The notes under the pieces were generated by a model. That model ran no database searches and was not told the DNA's origin. It worked only from the letters and a program-made list of their open reading frames with translations. A stretch of DNA of 64,000 bases from positions 199,571 to 263,570 of the forward strand of contig JBFMGG010000004.1 of the NCBI GenBank assembly GCA_040752835.1, read 5' to 3'. The DNA is from Campylobacterota bacterium (lineage in GTDB: Bacteria; Campylobacterota; Campylobacteria; Campylobacterales; Sulfurimonadaceae). Below are positions 26,951-35,072 of the stretch, piece after piece (the stretch's first letter is position 1; each line of letters starts with the position of its first letter). Position numbers and translations under genes: made by a program.

Positions 26951-27274
26951 GAAGCTCCGGTGTTGGTCTATGGTTTGCGTAATTCTAACGTAGAGTTCTT
27001 TACGGGGGGTAACAAGGCGCTCAAGACACCCCCGGTATTTGAGGTACGTCCCCCACGCTTTGCGCGAGGGGAGGGGGCGCCCCCGCTTGATCAGCTCGAA
27101 ACTGACCGCGGCGTTGATACACCCTTTCCAGAAACGTATCTCGTCATCGTCTTCGAAGCGGCGGGGATACCACAATATCTCGAGCTCCTCGTGGGCTTCA
27201 TAATACCGCCCCTGGGCAAGGGCAAGGGCAAACGCCCCGAACGCCTGCGTTATACCCTCAGATGTTTGCGCCAA
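26951..27274 (-). CDS. DUF309 domain, in frame with the nitroreductase without an intervening stop
   Basis: About 108 residues with the DUF309 core 'GRYYEAHEELEILWY' and 'FWKGCINAAVSFELIKRGRPLPS', which in relatives forms a stand-alone protein of about 95-100 residues. A TTG at 27274 is the best available start; it overlaps the rhodanese stop by 25 nt. The frame then runs on through 'DQHRSF' into the nitroreductase start codons with no stop, so the true product may be a 315-residue fusion. Function of DUF309 is unknown; it is a small helical protein. Coordinates given here cover only the DUF309 part. Confidence 0.6.
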
Positions 27275-27558
27275 TACCCTCGTCCTCCCCGCAGACTGAT
27301 GCAGACGTGATCGGGAAATTTGGTGCGAAATTCCGCCAGCCGCTCTTTGGACGATTTCCCCGTATCGCAGTAAAAGACGAAAACGCTCCCCGGCTCCTCG
27401 TTTTTCAGCAGGGGCGGGGCATAGAGAGTCGTTTCGATGCCGTCGATGGGGTTGAGGATCGTATCGATCAACAGCACTCTGATCCCCTGCGCTTCGAGCT
27501 CTTTTTTGTTGCGCAGAAACTCTTCCTGCGTCCATTCGTCGACGTTCAGATCCACCAT
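27250..27558 (-). CDS. Small rhodanese-like protein
   Basis: A 102-residue single-domain rhodanese. It starts with 'MVDLNVDEWTQEEF', contains 'VLLIDT' before the middle strand and the Cys-containing active-site loop in 'FVFYCDTGKSSKERLAEF' (Cys near 70). Such proteins transfer sulfane sulfur or act as redox sensors. It is the first gene of the minus-strand operon rhodanese, DUF309/nitroreductase, mscS, DUF481. ACGGGGAA lies just ahead of the ATG. Confidence 0.82.
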   Translation of the reverse strand: MVDLNVDEWTQEEFLRNKKELEAQGIRVLLIDTILNPIDGIETTLYAPPLLKNEEPGSVFVFYCDTGKSSKERLAEFRTKFPDHVCISLRGGRGYWRKHLRV

Positions 27559-27629
27559 TTCCCCGTCCGTATTGTGATTGTGCGAAAGTGTATCGAAGCA
27601 ATCGGCGCTTTAGCCTTATAAATTTAGGC

Positions 27630-27635
27630 TACACT
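27630..27635 (+). promoter_or_regulatory. -10 box giving a predicted leaderless transcript (helicase gene)
   Basis: TACACT is 6 nt before ATG 27642, with no ribosome-binding site. Confidence 0.45.
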
Positions 27636-27641
27636 TTCATC

Positions 27642-30464
27642 ATGGCAAAGAAAAAGAAAAAAATGATCAAACTCAACCAGGCGATCCGCCGTTTTTTCGG
27701 TGATGAAGGATTTGACGAGGGGATCGAACGGGTCCCTTCCGAAACGCTGATCGCGCTGGCCCATACGCTTGGGGTCTTCGACGGTACCACCGACAAAGCG
27801 GGGCTCATCAAAACGTTCCGGCGGATCTGGTCGGAAGGGGAGAGCGACAACCGCGCCCTCATCGTCGAGTTTTTCCATCACGAAGGGAAAATCTACCCGA
27901 ACCCCAAACCCAAGGAAAAACCTCACGAACGCGAAGAGAAGATCGACGAGTTCCTCGACGCCTTCGACATCTCCGCCGACGAGCGGCGGGAACTGCACGC
28001 CGCGTTTATCGACGTCCGGACCCGCAAAATCACCCCCGAGAAAATCGCCGCCAAACTCGAGCACCTCCGCTACGTCGGCAAACGCGAAACGCTCGAAAAA
28101 GCGCTCGACGGGAAACTCGGTTACGACGACCGGCTGGAGTTTTACGCCCCGATCGTCTACACCCTGGGAAATGAGCGTTTTACCAAAATACAGGTTCTCA
28201 AAACCCCTCCGCTCAACGAACGGCGCCTACATGAGGAAGATATCGACACCCTCACCGCGGAGATCGCCCTTCTCAAACAAACCCTTACATCACAAAAACA
28301 GGAACAAACCGACCGTTTTACGGCGACCCTCGATCCCCATCGCTACCTAAGCCCCGGCGAGATCGTTTCGGCACTCAAAAGCGCGCCGCCCACCGCCTCG
28401 GAAAGCGATGTTCCCCTCCCTTTGAGCGTCCTCAAACGCCTTCTGGGCGAAACCGCGAACCTCAGCGAACACGGCGACGATCTGCTGATCGAAACGACCC
28501 ACACGATCAAACTCCCCCACACGTCCCAAACGATCGAGTACACCGCTCATCACACCCTCGATCTCTCCCGCATCACCCAAGCGGTCTGGAAACAAGAGGA
28601 TATCGGCATCGAAACAATGATCGCCGAAACGCTCGAAGAGGAAAAACGGCTCTTCTTCGCCGAACTGGAGCTGCTCGTCTCGGAGTGCCGCGAGCGCTCG
28701 CGTCTGCTGGCCCTGGAGGAAGAGCGGCTCCATGCCCTCGTGATCGAAACGCTCCTCCCGTTTTTGAGCGGAACCCTTCACATCAGTGCCAAGACCTCCC
28801 GCCGCGTCCTTTTCGCGTTCGACCAAAAAATTGCCGGCGAGCTGTTGCGCCGACAGCGCCAGGAACTTCTCGCCCGGACCGTACGCGACTTTAAAAACCT
28901 TTTTCCCCTCGCCCGTTCGCTACGCCGTAAGCTGATCCTTCACATCGGCCCCACCAACAGCGGCAAGACCTACGGCGCATTCGAACATCTGCGCAAAGCG
29001 GGGACGGGATATTATCTCGCCCCGTTGCGGCTCCTAGCCCTGGAAGGGTACGAAACGCTTAAAGAACACGGCGTCGCAGCCTCCCTCATCACCGGGGAAG
29101 AGCAGCTGATCGACGAAGACGCCACCCACATCAGTTCAACGATCGAAATGCTCGGATTCGAGACCGAAGCCGACGTCTGTGTCATCGACGAAGTCCAGAT
29201 GATCGGAGACCGCGACCGGGGATGGGCCTGGGCAAACGCCATCATCGGCGCACCCGCCAAAACGGTGATCATGACGGGGTCTCCGAACGCGCGTGAAGCG
29301 GTCGTGGCACTCGCCGAATACCTGAATGAGCCGCTCGAAATCGTCGAATTCGAACGCAAGAACCCCCTCGAGCTCCTCCGCACCCCCACCCCGATCGACG
29401 CGATCGAAGAGGGTACGGCCCTCATCGCCTTCACCCGTGCCAACGCGCTGCGGCTCAAACAGCAGCTTTCCAAAACGTACCGCACCAGCGTCATCTACGG
29501 CAACCTGAGCCCCGAAGTGCGCCGGGAAGAAGCCCGCCGGTTCCGCGAAGGGGAGACGCAGATCCTCGTCGCGACCGACGCCATCAGCATGGGGCTCAAC
29601 CTCCCGATCAAAACGCTGCTGTTTTCCAAAGCCGACAAATTCGACGGCCAGAACCAGCGCTTCCTCACCCCCGGCGAAGTGCAGCAGATCGCCGGGCGGG
29701 CGGGGCGCTACGGCATCACCGAAAAAGGGTACGTCGGGGCGCTCAGCGCCGACGTCCTCAAAAAAATCGCCCCCCTTTTCAACGCCCAGCCCGAGCCGAT
29801 CCGCATCCCGTTTAACGTCATGGCCAATTTCGACCACGTCATGCTCGTCTCGAACATCCTCGAAGAGCGCTCCCTCTCCGCCATCATCGCATTTTTCGTC
29901 GACAACATGAAGTTCGAAGGCCCCTTCCGTGCCGCCAACCTCGAGTCGATGCAGGAAGCCTCGGCCATCGTTGACCGTTTCGATCTGGACATGCGGACCA
30001 AATACACCCTCGCAACCGCCCCGCTCTCGACCTCCTCCCCGCTGGTGATGGCCTCTTTCGAACGCTACGTCCGCGCACTGGAGCAGAAAAAACCGATCGC
30101 CTACATCCCTCCGCGCCATCTGGGAAGCCATGCGCTGACAATGGAAGAGCTGCAGGAAGCCGAAGACCGGATCAAAGAGATCAGCCTTTACCTCTGGCTT
30201 TCCTATCGGCTCGGGGAGTATTTCATCGACGCCGAAAAAGCCCGCGCATTCCGGGGTGAACTCAACCGCTTTATCGAGAATTCGCTCCAGCAAAGCCATT
30301 TCGTCCCACGCTGCAAAATGTGCTCCAAACCGCTGCCGCCGCAGAGCGAATTCAGTATCTGCCAAAGCTGTTTCAACAAACTAAACCGTTCCAAACAAGG
30401 GGTGAGAGAAGGCGCAAGAGCGCCGCTTCGGGAGGGGACGGCGAAAAAACGGCCGTACCGTTAA
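27642..30464 (+). CDS. SUV3-like ATP-dependent RNA/DNA helicase
   Basis: A 940-residue protein. The N-terminal half (to about 420) is charged and helical with no recognised motif, starting with a basic MAKKKKK stretch. A helicase core follows with Walker A 'GPTNSGKT' (about 436-443), 'APLRLLALEG', motif II 'DEVQM' (about 515), 'MTGSPNA', then helicase C with 'ATDAISMGLNLPI' and 'QIAGRAGRYG'. The GPTNSGKT and DEVQM forms are hallmarks of the SUV3 branch (mitochondrial RNA degradosome helicase), also known in some proteobacteria. The C-terminus adds a two-CxxC zinc ribbon (CKMC...CQSC, about 889-912). A role in RNA turnover is inferred from the family. Confidence 0.85.
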   Translation: MAKKKKKMIKLNQAIRRFFGDEGFDEGIERVPSETLIALAHTLGVFDGTTDKAGLIKTFRRIWSEGESDNRALIVEFFHHEGKIYPNPKPKEKPHEREEKIDEFLDAFDISADERRELHAAFIDVRTRKITPEKIAAKLEHLRYVGKRETLEKALDGKLGYDDRLEFYAPIVYTLGNERFTKIQVLKTPPLNERRLHEEDIDTLTAEIALLKQTLTSQKQEQTDRFTATLDPHRYLSPGEIVSALKSAPPTASESDVPLPLSVLKRLLGETANLSEHGDDLLIETTHTIKLPHTSQTIEYTAHHTLDLSRITQAVWKQEDIGIETMIAETLEEEKRLFFAELELLVSECRERSRLLALEEERLHALVIETLLPFLSGTLHISAKTSRRVLFAFDQKIAGELLRRQRQELLARTVRDFKNLFPLARSLRRKLILHIGPTNSGKTYGAFEHLRKAGTGYYLAPLRLLALEGYETLKEHGVAASLITGEEQLIDEDATHISSTIEMLGFETEADVCVIDEVQMIGDRDRGWAWANAIIGAPAKTVIMTGSPNAREAVVALAEYLNEPLEIVEFERKNPLELLRTPTPIDAIEEGTALIAFTRANALRLKQQLSKTYRTSVIYGNLSPEVRREEARRFREGETQILVATDAISMGLNLPIKTLLFSKADKFDGQNQRFLTPGEVQQIAGRAGRYGITEKGYVGALSADVLKKIAPLFNAQPEPIRIPFNVMANFDHVMLVSNILEERSLSAIIAFFVDNMKFEGPFRAANLESMQEASAIVDRFDLDMRTKYTLATAPLSTSSPLVMASFERYVRALEQKKPIAYIPPRHLGSHALTMEELQEAEDRIKEISLYLWLSYRLGEYFIDAEKARAFRGELNRFIENSLQQSHFVPRCKMCSKPLPPQSEFSICQSCFNKLNRSKQGVREGARAPLREGTAKKRPYR

Positions 30465-30467
30465 AGC

Positions 30468-31073
30468 TTAGAGGAGGTCGGAGTAATCGTAGCGCGAAGG
30501 GTTCAAAAACACTTTCCCTTCCCGCAGCGTGAGCCTCTCATCCGCCTCGACCGCCGTTTCGAAGCGGTTTTTGATCTTCTTTTTTTCTTTCTCTTTGACC
30601 CGCTTGAGCTTCAAAAACGCCTTGAGGGAGATCCATTCCTCATCCGCGACCTCGACCACATCGGCATTGATCGCCTCTTCAACGACCGCGTCGGCATTGG
30701 CGTGGGAGAGAAATTTGGTCGCCACGACGTGCAGTACGCTGCGCAGCTGAGCATCGCGCTCTTTATAGATCTGTTCGATTTTGACCCGTTCGTCGATCAG
30801 CATCTGCTCGCGCTGGTCGCGCAGTCGCGTCGTCTCTTTTTCGAGAACGTCCACCTTGTCGCGCAGCCGTTCGTTCTCCTGTTCGATGTAGCGGGTATAG
30901 CGGTCGGCTTCGATCGCCGTTTCCGAATGCGCCGCTTTGGCCGAAGCGACGGCGACGAACTTGACGCCGTTTTCGACGATGCACGTAAGGCTTCCGCGCC
31001 GGATACGGTTATGGATCGCCTCTTTGGAGACCCCGAAATGTTCCGCCGCTTCGGCAATCGTCATTTTTTTCAT
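30468..31073 (-). CDS. HTH DNA-binding protein with coiled coil
   Basis: A 201-residue protein. The first ~45 residues form a MerR/excisionase-like helix-turn-helix (MTIAEAAEHFGVSKEAIHNRIRRGSL). A long coiled coil follows (about 60-115, heptads rich in Glu, Arg and Leu), then a C-terminal helical domain and a final 'NPSRYDYSDLL'. Similar uncharacterised 'DNA-binding proteins' are common in Campylobacterota. It converges with the helicase gene and is 14 nt downstream of yajQ, so it is likely co-transcribed with yajQ. Regulated target unknown. Confidence 0.7.
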   Translation of the reverse strand: MKKMTIAEAAEHFGVSKEAIHNRIRRGSLTCIVENGVKFVAVASAKAAHSETAIEADRYTRYIEQENERLRDKVDVLEKETTRLRDQREQMLIDERVKIEQIYKERDAQLRSVLHVVATKFLSHANADAVVEEAINADVVEVADEEWISLKAFLKLKRVKEKEKKKIKNRFETAVEADERLTLREGKVFLNPSRYDYSDLL

Positions 31074-31086
31074 CGTGATCCTTTAC

Positions 31087-31584
31087 TTAGCGGAAGTTGT
31101 CGAACACGAGCGGCGCTTCCCACTCCATCGCCTTGATCGCCGCCATGATTTTCTGGAGTTCGTCGATCTGTTTGGATTTGACGCGGATGTGATCCCCTTC
31201 GATCTGGGCGGTCGCTTTGGTTTTCATATTTTTGATTTCGGCGACGATCTTTTTGGCCTCTTTGGCTTCGATCGCGTCGACGATCTTGTAGGTCGCTTTG
31301 CGGTTCCCCCCGCTGGCGTCTTCGGTTTTGAGTTCCTCGAGCACCTTGGAAGAAAGACCCCGCTTGACCAGACGGCCGATGACGATGTCTTTGAGAGCGT
31401 CGAGTTTGTTGTCGCTGGAGGCGAGGAGGATCAGCTGTTTCTCTTTTTCACGGTAGTTGATTTCGTACGTGATCCCTTTGAAATCGTACCGCCCCGCCGC
31501 CTCTTTCTCGGCTTGGGCGATAGCGTCTTTAAATGCCTGAAGATCGATTTTGGCGGAAATATCAAGAGAGTGTTCGGATGCCAT
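31087..31584 (-). CDS. yajQ: YajQ-family cyclic-di-GMP/nucleotide-binding protein
   Basis: A 165-residue protein covering both RNP-like domains of YajQ (UPF0234): 'EHSLDISAKIDLQAFKDAIAQAEKEA' start, 'RYDFKGI', and the ending 'LQKIMAAIKAMEWEAPLVFDNFR', which is nearly invariant in the family. YajQ-type proteins bind c-di-GMP in Xanthomonas and have been linked to RNA or phage functions elsewhere. The start ATG at 31584 is preceded by AGGA at 9-nt spacing. Confidence 0.92.
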   Translation of the reverse strand: MASEHSLDISAKIDLQAFKDAIAQAEKEAAGRYDFKGITYEINYREKEKQLILLASSDNKLDALKDIVIGRLVKRGLSSKVLEELKTEDASGGNRKATYKIVDAIEAKEAKKIVAEIKNMKTKATAQIEGDHIRVKSKQIDELQKIMAAIKAMEWEAPLVFDNFR

Positions 31585-31640
31585 ACATAATGTCCTGCAG
31601 ATGTTTTTTATAACATCAGTATAACATAATCCTAACTCCC

Positions 31641-32348
31641 CTAAAACATCGGTCCGCCGAAATCGAGTCCGCCGCCGAAAGCGGCAGCGGCATGAGGGTC
31701 TTGATACCCCATCATGGAGGCTTTGGTGCGCAGCATCATGATGTCCTGTTTGGGAGCGATCCCCTGCGGGCATACGGGGACGCATTCACCGCAGAGGGTA
31801 CAATCCCAGATCCCGTTGGTCTGGACGGCGGCCATTTTGGCCGAAACTTCGCGCTCGCGGGGATCGTTGACGTAACGCCATACCCGTGTGAGGGCAAACG
31901 GGCCGATGAAATCGGGGTTTGCCGCGTACACGGGACAGGCACTGTAACAAGACGCGCACAGGATGCAGTCGCTCTGCACCGCGATCCGTTCCATCTCCTC
32001 CGCGCTGACGTTCGATTCGTCCAGCTTTTCACCCGACGCACGGGCGGCGCGGTTGCATTGCTCCACCATCGATCCCTCGACGACGAGATCGCGAACCACA
32101 CGGGCGTTCCGGATCGGTTCGACGCTCTCCCCGCCTGAGGGTTTGTATTCGCACATCAGCACTTCGCGGCCGTCGACGCGAACGGCGCAGCTTCCGCACA
32201 CCCCGCTGCGGCATCCGTGGGAATAGGTAAGGGTGGGGTCAATTTTCGTTTTGATGTGGTTGAGGAGTGCAAGGAGTGTCACCCCTTCTAACTCAACGTT
32301 ATAGGTTTGATAGCCGCCGTTAGCGCTACGCAATACTTTAATTTCCAT
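31641..32348 (-). CDS. sdhB: Succinate dehydrogenase/fumarate reductase iron-sulfur subunit
   Basis: A 235-residue Fe-S protein: a [2Fe-2S] ferredoxin domain with 'CRSGVCGSCAVRVDGREVLMC' region (about 57-77), then two cluster motifs, 'CILCASCYSACP' and 'CTLCGECVPVCP'. The second has all four Cys of a [4Fe-4S] site, where classical SdhB/FrdB would have a [3Fe-4S] site. It passes electrons from the flavin subunit to the quinone side. Its ATG overlaps the stop of a 41-codon ORF (TGATG at 32346-32350). No membrane-anchor subunit (SdhC/D or Cys-rich SdhE) follows; the next gene is yajQ. Confidence 0.9.
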   Translation of the reverse strand: MEIKVLRSANGGYQTYNVELEGVTLLALLNHIKTKIDPTLTYSHGCRSGVCGSCAVRVDGREVLMCEYKPSGGESVEPIRNARVVRDLVVEGSMVEQCNRAARASGEKLDESNVSAEEMERIAVQSDCILCASCYSACPVYAANPDFIGPFALTRVWRYVNDPREREVSAKMAAVQTNGIWDCTLCGECVPVCPQGIAPKQDIMMLRTKASMMGYQDPHAAAAFGGGLDFGGPMF

Positions 32349-32473
32349 CAGTCGCACCACTCCCGCTCGTTCTCGTCGTCATCATAGGGGTCTTCGCAGC
32401 ACCCGTTCCAGTCGGTACCCTCTTCCTCGTCCCACCGTTCCCCTTCGTCCGAACAGCGGATCAAAGGTTTCAT
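32348..32473 (-). CDS. Small acidic Cys-rich protein coupled between sdhA and sdhB
   Basis: A 41-residue ORF whose ATG overlaps the sdhA stop (ATGA at 32470-32473) and whose TGA overlaps the sdhB ATG, so it fills the whole gap between the two subunits. The product is strongly acidic (many Asp/Glu, e.g. 'YDDDENEREWCD' at the C-terminus) with four Cys (7, 25, 26, 40) and three Trp. No family recognised. The perfect overlap on both sides suggests real translation. It could be a metal-binding or assembly factor for the complex, or only a translation-coupling device; this is inference. Confidence 0.55.
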   Translation of the reverse strand: MKPLIRCSDEGERWDEEEGTDWNGCCEDPYDDDENEREWCD

Positions 32474-34071
32474 TTCATAAAATCGGCACATAAGACTCCG
32501 TCCTCCTTCCATGCGATCGTATGGGCACCGAACATCGAATCGTTGCGGACAGGGGCATCGCTACGGTAATGGGCTCCCCGGCTCTCTACCCGGCTGATCG
32601 CGCTGACCACGATGATTTCGGAGAGTTCAAGCTTGTTGCCGAACTCGATAAACTCGACGAGATTCGTGTTGCAGGTTTTGGATTTGTCACGCGGCCCCAT
32701 GAACGGAAGTTCCTTTTGCATCTGCCGGATCGCTCCGAGCACCGCCTTGAGCCCCATATCCTCACGCACCAGTCCGACGTTGTTGTAGAAAATGTTGGCC
32801 AGCATCTCCTGCTTCTGGTAAAAATCGATCTGGTTGGTGAAATACATCACGCCGCGGACAAAATTGAGATCCTTGGCGTACTGCGGATTTTCGGCGGCGG
32901 GGGCGGGGCGTTTCGTCCCGAATTCCGCCGCGTTTTTGCCGCATTCACGCCCGAAAACGACCAGTTCGAGGAGTGAATTGCCTCCCAGCCGGTTCGCCCC
33001 GTGCGTTCTGTGGTTGGCGCATTCCCCGACGGCGAAAAGCCCCTCCACCGAGCTCATGCAGCGTTCGTCGACGTCGATCCCCCCCATACTGTAGTGGGCC
33101 GCAGGCTTGATCGGGATCAACTCGTTCACAGGATCGATCCCTTCGTAGATTTTCGCCAGTTTGCGTTCCTGGGGAAGTTCGCGGTCGATAAACGCCTCTC
33201 CCAGATGACGGATGTCAAGGTATACCGCACCGCTTTCGGCGACCTCGTCGTGGATGGCGCGGGCGACGACGTCACGGGGTGCGAGTTCGTCGGTAAAGCG
33301 GTCCCCCTGCGCGTCCACGAGATAGCCTCCCGCCCCGCGCGCGCTTTCGCTGATGAGGATCGAAGAGTTTTTCAGCGCGGTGGGATGGAACTGGATGAAC
33401 TCCATGTCCGCCAGCCTCGCCCCCGCACGTACCGCCGCGGCCAGCCCGTCTCCCGTCGCCTGGACGGCGTTGGTCGAATGCTTGCCGTAGATCGCGCCGT
33501 AGCCGCCCGTCGCAAGGATGACCGCATCGGCCCGGATCTCTTCGACGTCGCCGCTGTCAATATCCAGGAACGTCGCCCCCAGCGCACGGTTCGTTTCGGG
33601 ATCAACGATCAGGTTGAGCAAAAACCGGCCGTTTTGAAATTCCACGCCCGCTTCCACACACCGGTCAAACAGCGTGTGCAACAGTTTCAACCCTGTGTAG
33701 TCCTGCGCGTAGCATGCGCGCGGCGCGCTCGCCCCGCCGAGTCGACGCCGCGCGATCTCGCCCTCTTCGTCACGGCTGAAAGGGAGTCCCAGGGCATTGC
33801 ACCAGCGCACCGCATCGGGAGCTTTTTCACATAGGAGCGCAATCCGCCCTTCGTCCCCCAGCCCCGCCGAGGAGCGGAGCGTATCGTCGATGTGGGCCGC
33901 GACGCTGTCCCCGTCCGCGAGCACCGCGTTCATCCCCCCCTGTGCCATCGAGGTCTGGGAGCGGGTCGGCAGGGTTTTGGACGCAACCACCACCTCCGAT
34001 CCCGCTTCGCGGGCGGACAAAGCGCTTACAAGCCCCGCACCGCCGCTACCGATAATCAATATTTTGGCCAT
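32470..34071 (-). CDS. sdhA: Succinate dehydrogenase/fumarate reductase flavoprotein subunit
   Basis: A 533-residue flavoprotein: FAD fold 'ILIIGSGGAGLVSALSA', 'AQGGMNAVL', capping-domain motif 'EFIQFHPTALKNSSILISE', catalytic region 'RGAGGYLVDAQGDRF', C-terminal 'THGANRLGGNSLLELVVFGRECG' and 'RVESRGAHYR'. It interconverts succinate and fumarate. The His that covalently binds FAD in classical SdhA/FrdA (RSHT) is Gln here (RSQTSMAQGG), so FAD is probably non-covalent. AAGGGG lies ahead of ATG 34071. First gene of sdhA-small ORF-sdhB. Confidence 0.9.
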   Translation of the reverse strand: MAKILIIGSGGAGLVSALSAREAGSEVVVASKTLPTRSQTSMAQGGMNAVLADGDSVAAHIDDTLRSSAGLGDEGRIALLCEKAPDAVRWCNALGLPFSRDEEGEIARRRLGGASAPRACYAQDYTGLKLLHTLFDRCVEAGVEFQNGRFLLNLIVDPETNRALGATFLDIDSGDVEEIRADAVILATGGYGAIYGKHSTNAVQATGDGLAAAVRAGARLADMEFIQFHPTALKNSSILISESARGAGGYLVDAQGDRFTDELAPRDVVARAIHDEVAESGAVYLDIRHLGEAFIDRELPQERKLAKIYEGIDPVNELIPIKPAAHYSMGGIDVDERCMSSVEGLFAVGECANHRTHGANRLGGNSLLELVVFGRECGKNAAEFGTKRPAPAAENPQYAKDLNFVRGVMYFTNQIDFYQKQEMLANIFYNNVGLVREDMGLKAVLGAIRQMQKELPFMGPRDKSKTCNTNLVEFIEFGNKLELSEIIVVSAISRVESRGAHYRSDAPVRNDSMFGAHTIAWKEDGVLCADFMK

Positions 34072-34155
34072 TCCACCCCTTTTTCCGATAATCTCGACGA
34101 TTGTACCCCATCGCGCGTTAGGGACGACTCAAAAAGATCGACTAGTTTTTTAGGG

Positions 34156-34161
34156 TAAAAT
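34156..34161 (+). promoter_or_regulatory. -10 box giving a predicted leaderless transcript (AEC transporter)
   Basis: TAAAAT lies 5 nt before ATG 34167. Confidence 0.45.
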
Positions 34162-34166
34162 AACCT

Positions 34167-35072
34167 ATGCAAACAGTGTTCTCGATCCTCGGTATCTATC
34201 TTTTCATCGGCGTCGGTTTCGGTGCGAAATGGGCATTCAAGGAAAAAATCGACGACCGGACCATTACGCTTATCAGCGTCTATTTTCTCCAAATCTTCCT
34301 GACGTTCTGGGGGTTGCTCAAACGCCCCATCGATACCGGACTCCTCTTCGCCCCGACGCTTTATCTGGGCATCACCCTGCTGTCGCTGCTGCTGATGATT
34401 CCACTCGCCCGGATGCTCTTTAGCGATACCAAAGAGCGCTCGATCGCCACCGTCGCCGCCCTCATCGGCAACACGGGAAATCTCGGCGTCCCGCTGGGGA
34501 TCGCCCTGTTCGGGGAAGAGAGTGTCCCCTACACGACGCTCATCAACCTCGTCAACGTTTTCGTCGTCTACACAATCGGCGTCTTTTACTATTCGCGCGG
34601 CGAATTCAGCGTCAGGGATTCGCTCCTCAACATTCTCAAACTCCCGGTGCTGTGGGCGGCCTCTTTGGCCATCGTTCTCAACCTCGTCGGATACGTTCCG
34701 AGCCCCGCCGTCGACAAAACCCTCATGATGGGAGCCTATGCCTCAATGACGATGCAGCTCGTGCTGTTCGGGATTTACCTCTACGGAATCAAACTCGCCG
34801 AGATCAACCTGCGCCTGAGCGCATGGGTAGGAAGCACCAAATTTCTGCTGATACCGCTCCTGACGTTTGGCGTCTTACAGTACGTCGATATGGAACCGAT
34901 GGTCAAGGGGGTTTTGTTTCTGGAACTGCTCGTCCCGCTTGCCGTGGCGAACGTCAACCTCGCATCGCTGTACAACTGTGCTCCCCGCACCGTCACGGCA
35001 CAGGTGTTTCTGACGTCCGCCGCGTTTTTGGGGATCGCGCTGGCATTGCCCGCTATTTTAAAAACGTTCTGA
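34167..35072 (+). CDS. AEC (auxin efflux carrier) family transporter
   Basis: A 301-residue inner-membrane protein with about ten helices. 'IGNTGNLGVPLGIALFGEESVPYTTLINLVNVFVVYTIGVFYY' region (about 94-135) carries the Asn/Gly-rich discontinuous helix of AEC transporters, and its mirror is near 250-275 ('LLVPLAVANVNLASLY'). AEC carriers in bacteria export or import malonate, malate or other organic acids. Ending overlaps the convergent hydroxyacid dehydrogenase gene by 20 nt, an unusual overlap of two well-supported genes. Confidence 0.85.
   Translation: MQTVFSILGIYLFIGVGFGAKWAFKEKIDDRTITLISVYFLQIFLTFWGLLKRPIDTGLLFAPTLYLGITLLSLLLMIPLARMLFSDTKERSIATVAALIGNTGNLGVPLGIALFGEESVPYTTLINLVNVFVVYTIGVFYYSRGEFSVRDSLLNILKLPVLWAASLAIVLNLVGYVPSPAVDKTLMMGAYASMTMQLVLFGIYLYGIKLAEINLRLSAWVGSTKFLLIPLLTFGVLQYVDMEPMVKGVLFLELLVPLAVANVNLASLYNCAPRTVTAQVFLTSAAFLGIALALPAILKTF

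Noticed and set aside
27275..27601. N-terminal extension of the DUF309/nitroreductase frame up to 27601
   Set aside because: This part is antisense-free but overlaps the rhodanese gene in another frame and has an Arg/Ser/Gln-rich shadow composition; the real gene there is the rhodanese.
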